The notes under the pieces: model-generated | The model's database searches: none | The model's input: only the letters and a program-made list of their open reading frames with translations | Told to the model about the DNA's origin: nothing | Position numbers and translations under genes: made by a program | Shown: in pieces, positions 4,897 through 6,359 of the stretch | Layout: each line of letters opens with the position of its first letter | Numbering within the stretch: position 1 is the first letter of the stretch | Assembly (NCBI GenBank): GCA_947475855.1 | Contig: CANJPN010000370.1 | Coordinates: forward strand, 1 to 6,359 | Length of the DNA stretch: 6,359 nucleotides | Direction of reading: 5' to 3' | Source: Bradyrhizobiaceae bacterium | Lineage (GTDB): Bacteria > Pseudomonadota > Alphaproteobacteria > Rhizobiales > Hyphomicrobiaceae

Positions 4897-6359
4897 CTAC
4901 CGGTACTTGTTCTTCGGCTTGAAGCCCGACGCCTCGGCTTTGCGCGGCTCGCGCACCCAGATCTCCCGGCCGGGCTGCATGCCGCCGCCACGCGTGGCGG
5001 GCACGGACGTGTGGCGCGCACGATGCAAGAGGCGCGTGTCTGCGATACCGCAATCGGGGTGAGTGCCGCCGTTGCCCGCGACGATCTTGTCCCATGCGGC
5101 CTTGCGCTTCTGGGCCGTGGCTGCGTCGGAGAGCGCGGTGCAGTTGAGCTCGTTGATGTTGAGGTCCACGACGATCTCGTCGCCGTCCTCGATGAGTGCG
5201 ATGGCGCCGCCGAGAGCGGCTTCGGGACCGACGTGGCCGATGACGAGGCCGACCGAGCCGCCGGAGAAGCGGCCATCGGTCATCAGCGCGATGGTGATTT
5301 CCTTCTCGCGGCACAACGTCGTGATGCGTGACGTGGAATCGAGCATTTCCGGCATCCCCGGCGCACCGCTCGGCCCCTCGTAGCGCACGATGACCATGTC
5401 ATGGTCGGAGAAGATCTGAGGCGTCTTGTCGAGCGCGTCGAGCAATCCCTGCTCGCCCGCGAACACCCTCGCCTTTCCCCGGAATACATTGTTCTCGAGC
5501 CCGCCCTCGACGCCCGCAAGCTTGAGGATCGCGGAGAAGTCGGGCGACAGGTTGCCGCCGAGCACGCGCAACCCGCCTGTCGGCTTGTAGGGCTTTGCGA
5601 CGGTGTAGATCACCTTGCCGTCGGGCTTCTTCGCGCCGAGGCGTTCCACCTGCTTGGCAAGCGTTTCGCCGGTGCAGGTCATGACGTTGCCGTTGAGGAG
5701 CCCCGCATCGAGAAGTTCGCGCACGATCACCTGCACGCCGCCGACGTTGTCGATGTCGAGCATCGAATACTTGCCGTAGGGCCGCGCATCGGTGAGCACC
5801 GGCACGACATGTTGCGAGAGGTGATTGAACTCCTCCGGCGTCATAATGTCCTTCCAGAAGTCGCCATAGCCGGCCGCGCGCGCGATCTCCGGCGCATGCA
5901 GCGTCACGTTCGTCGAGCCGCCGACCGCCATCGACACGATCATCGCGTTGCGGATCGAATCGCGCACGACGATGTCGCGAGGCCGCAGGTTCTTCGCCAT
6001 CATCTGGGCAAGAAGGTCGACGAGCTCGGCCGGGAAATCGTTGACGCGGCGCGGATCGTCCGACGGCGGCGCCACCATGTGCAGCGGCTGCATGCCGACC
6101 ACGCCGATGAATGTCTGCATGGTGTTGTAGGTGAACATGCCGCCGCAACTGCCGATGCCGGGGCAGGCGTGGCAGGCGATGTGATGGCGATAGGCGGCGT
6201 CCGGATGACCGGCGACCTGATACGCGCTGACGATGTCGAGCGCCTCGCCGGTCTTGGGATCGTGACCGGGCCGGATCGTTCCGTCCGACATGATGATCGC
6301 CGGCTGATTGTGCTCGAGCATGGCGGCGAGCGTGCCGACCGGCGGCTTGTCGCACGCGA
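4897..6359 (-). CDS. IlvD/Edd family dehydratase, dihydroxy-acid dehydratase-like (N-terminus outside window)
   Basis: The C-terminal 486 residues of an IlvD/Edd dehydratase, an Fe-S and Mg enzyme that dehydrates 2,3-dihydroxy or sugar acids. The frame stays open through the right edge, so the Met at 6321 is internal and not the start; about 100 residues are probably missing. Counting from the first in-window codon (6357), CDK at 2-4 carries a cluster cysteine and the lysine that is carbamylated to bind Mg in relatives. GSCGGMFTYNTM (70-81) holds Cys71, the next cluster ligand, and a further HACPG cysteine (65) sits nearby. VGGSTNVTLH (145-154), GGNLSPDFSAILK (267-279), YEGPSGAPGMPEML (326-339) and DGRFSGG (361-367, likely catalytic Ser365) are family signatures. 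The tail (about 445-486, ending FKPKNKYR) differs from the AKLVSSAS-like end of biosynthetic IlvD. A paralogue acting on a sugar acid is therefore as likely as the branched-chain amino acid enzyme, and I give no gene symbol. Confidence 0.92.
   Translation of the reverse strand, partial: ACDKPPVGTLAAMLEHNQPAIIMSDGTIRPGHDPKTGEALDIVSAYQVAGHPDAAYRHHIACHACPGIGSCGGMFTYNTMQTFIGVVGMQPLHMVAPPSDDPRRVNDFPAELVDLLAQMMAKNLRPRDIVVRDSIRNAMIVSMAVGGSTNVTLHAPEIARAAGYGDFWKDIMTPEEFNHLSQHVVPVLTDARPYGKYSMLDIDNVGGVQVIVRELLDAGLLNGNVMTCTGETLAKQVERLGAKKPDGKVIYTVAKPYKPTGGLRVLGGNLSPDFSAILKLAGVEGGLENNVFRGKARVFAGEQGLLDALDKTPQIFSDHDMVIVRYEGPSGAPGMPEMLDSTSRITTLCREKEITIALMTDGRFSGGSVGLVIGHVGPEAALGGAIALIEDGDEIVVDLNINELNCTALSDAATAQKRKAAWDKIVAGNGGTHPDCGIADTRLLHRARHTSVPATRGGGMQPGREIWVREPRKAEASGFKPKNKYR

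Overview
The window is GC-rich and carries four protein genes, all on the minus strand: a partial IlvD/Edd-family dehydratase at the right edge, a beta-hydroxyacid dehydrogenase, an exported cytochrome-like/beta-propeller protein, and a pirin. Long antisense open frames, GAGG-type ribosome sites and the gene families suggest an alphaproteobacterium, most likely of the Hyphomicrobiales (Bradyrhizobium/Xanthobacter-like). That assignment is inference from style and families, not from a marker gene.

Layout in transcription order (right to left). The dehydratase (4897-6359) runs off the right edge; its N-terminus is missing but the Cys-Asp-Lys metal/cluster motif is just inside the window. A 293-base gap (4604-4896) holds a probable weak terminator and an unusual set of nested, mutually exclusive stem-loops (4741-4822). 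Next is the 298-residue NAD(P)-dependent dehydrogenase (3707-4603), for which the internal ATG at 4603 is preferred. After 122 bases comes a 561-residue exported protein (1899-3584) that joins a carboxypeptidase-regulatory-like domain, a single CxxCH haem site and a virginiamycin-B-lyase-like propeller. A well-formed intrinsic terminator (1798-1834) lies between it and the pirin gene (856-1767). Positions 1-855 contain no gene I can support, but they contain several inverted repeats, including a 15-base perfect-arm hairpin at 41-105 and a REP-like palindrome at 520-548.

How the genes might work together: the dehydratase and the dehydrogenase both act on hydroxy acids and could belong to one sugar-acid or branched-chain hydroxy-acid route, but the gap and possible terminator between them make co-transcription uncertain. 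The exported haem protein and the pirin have no evident biochemical link to them. I see no defence system, phage, transposase, CRISPR array or tRNA/rRNA gene. The most interesting items are the three-module exported protein and the switch-like stem-loops at 4741-4822.
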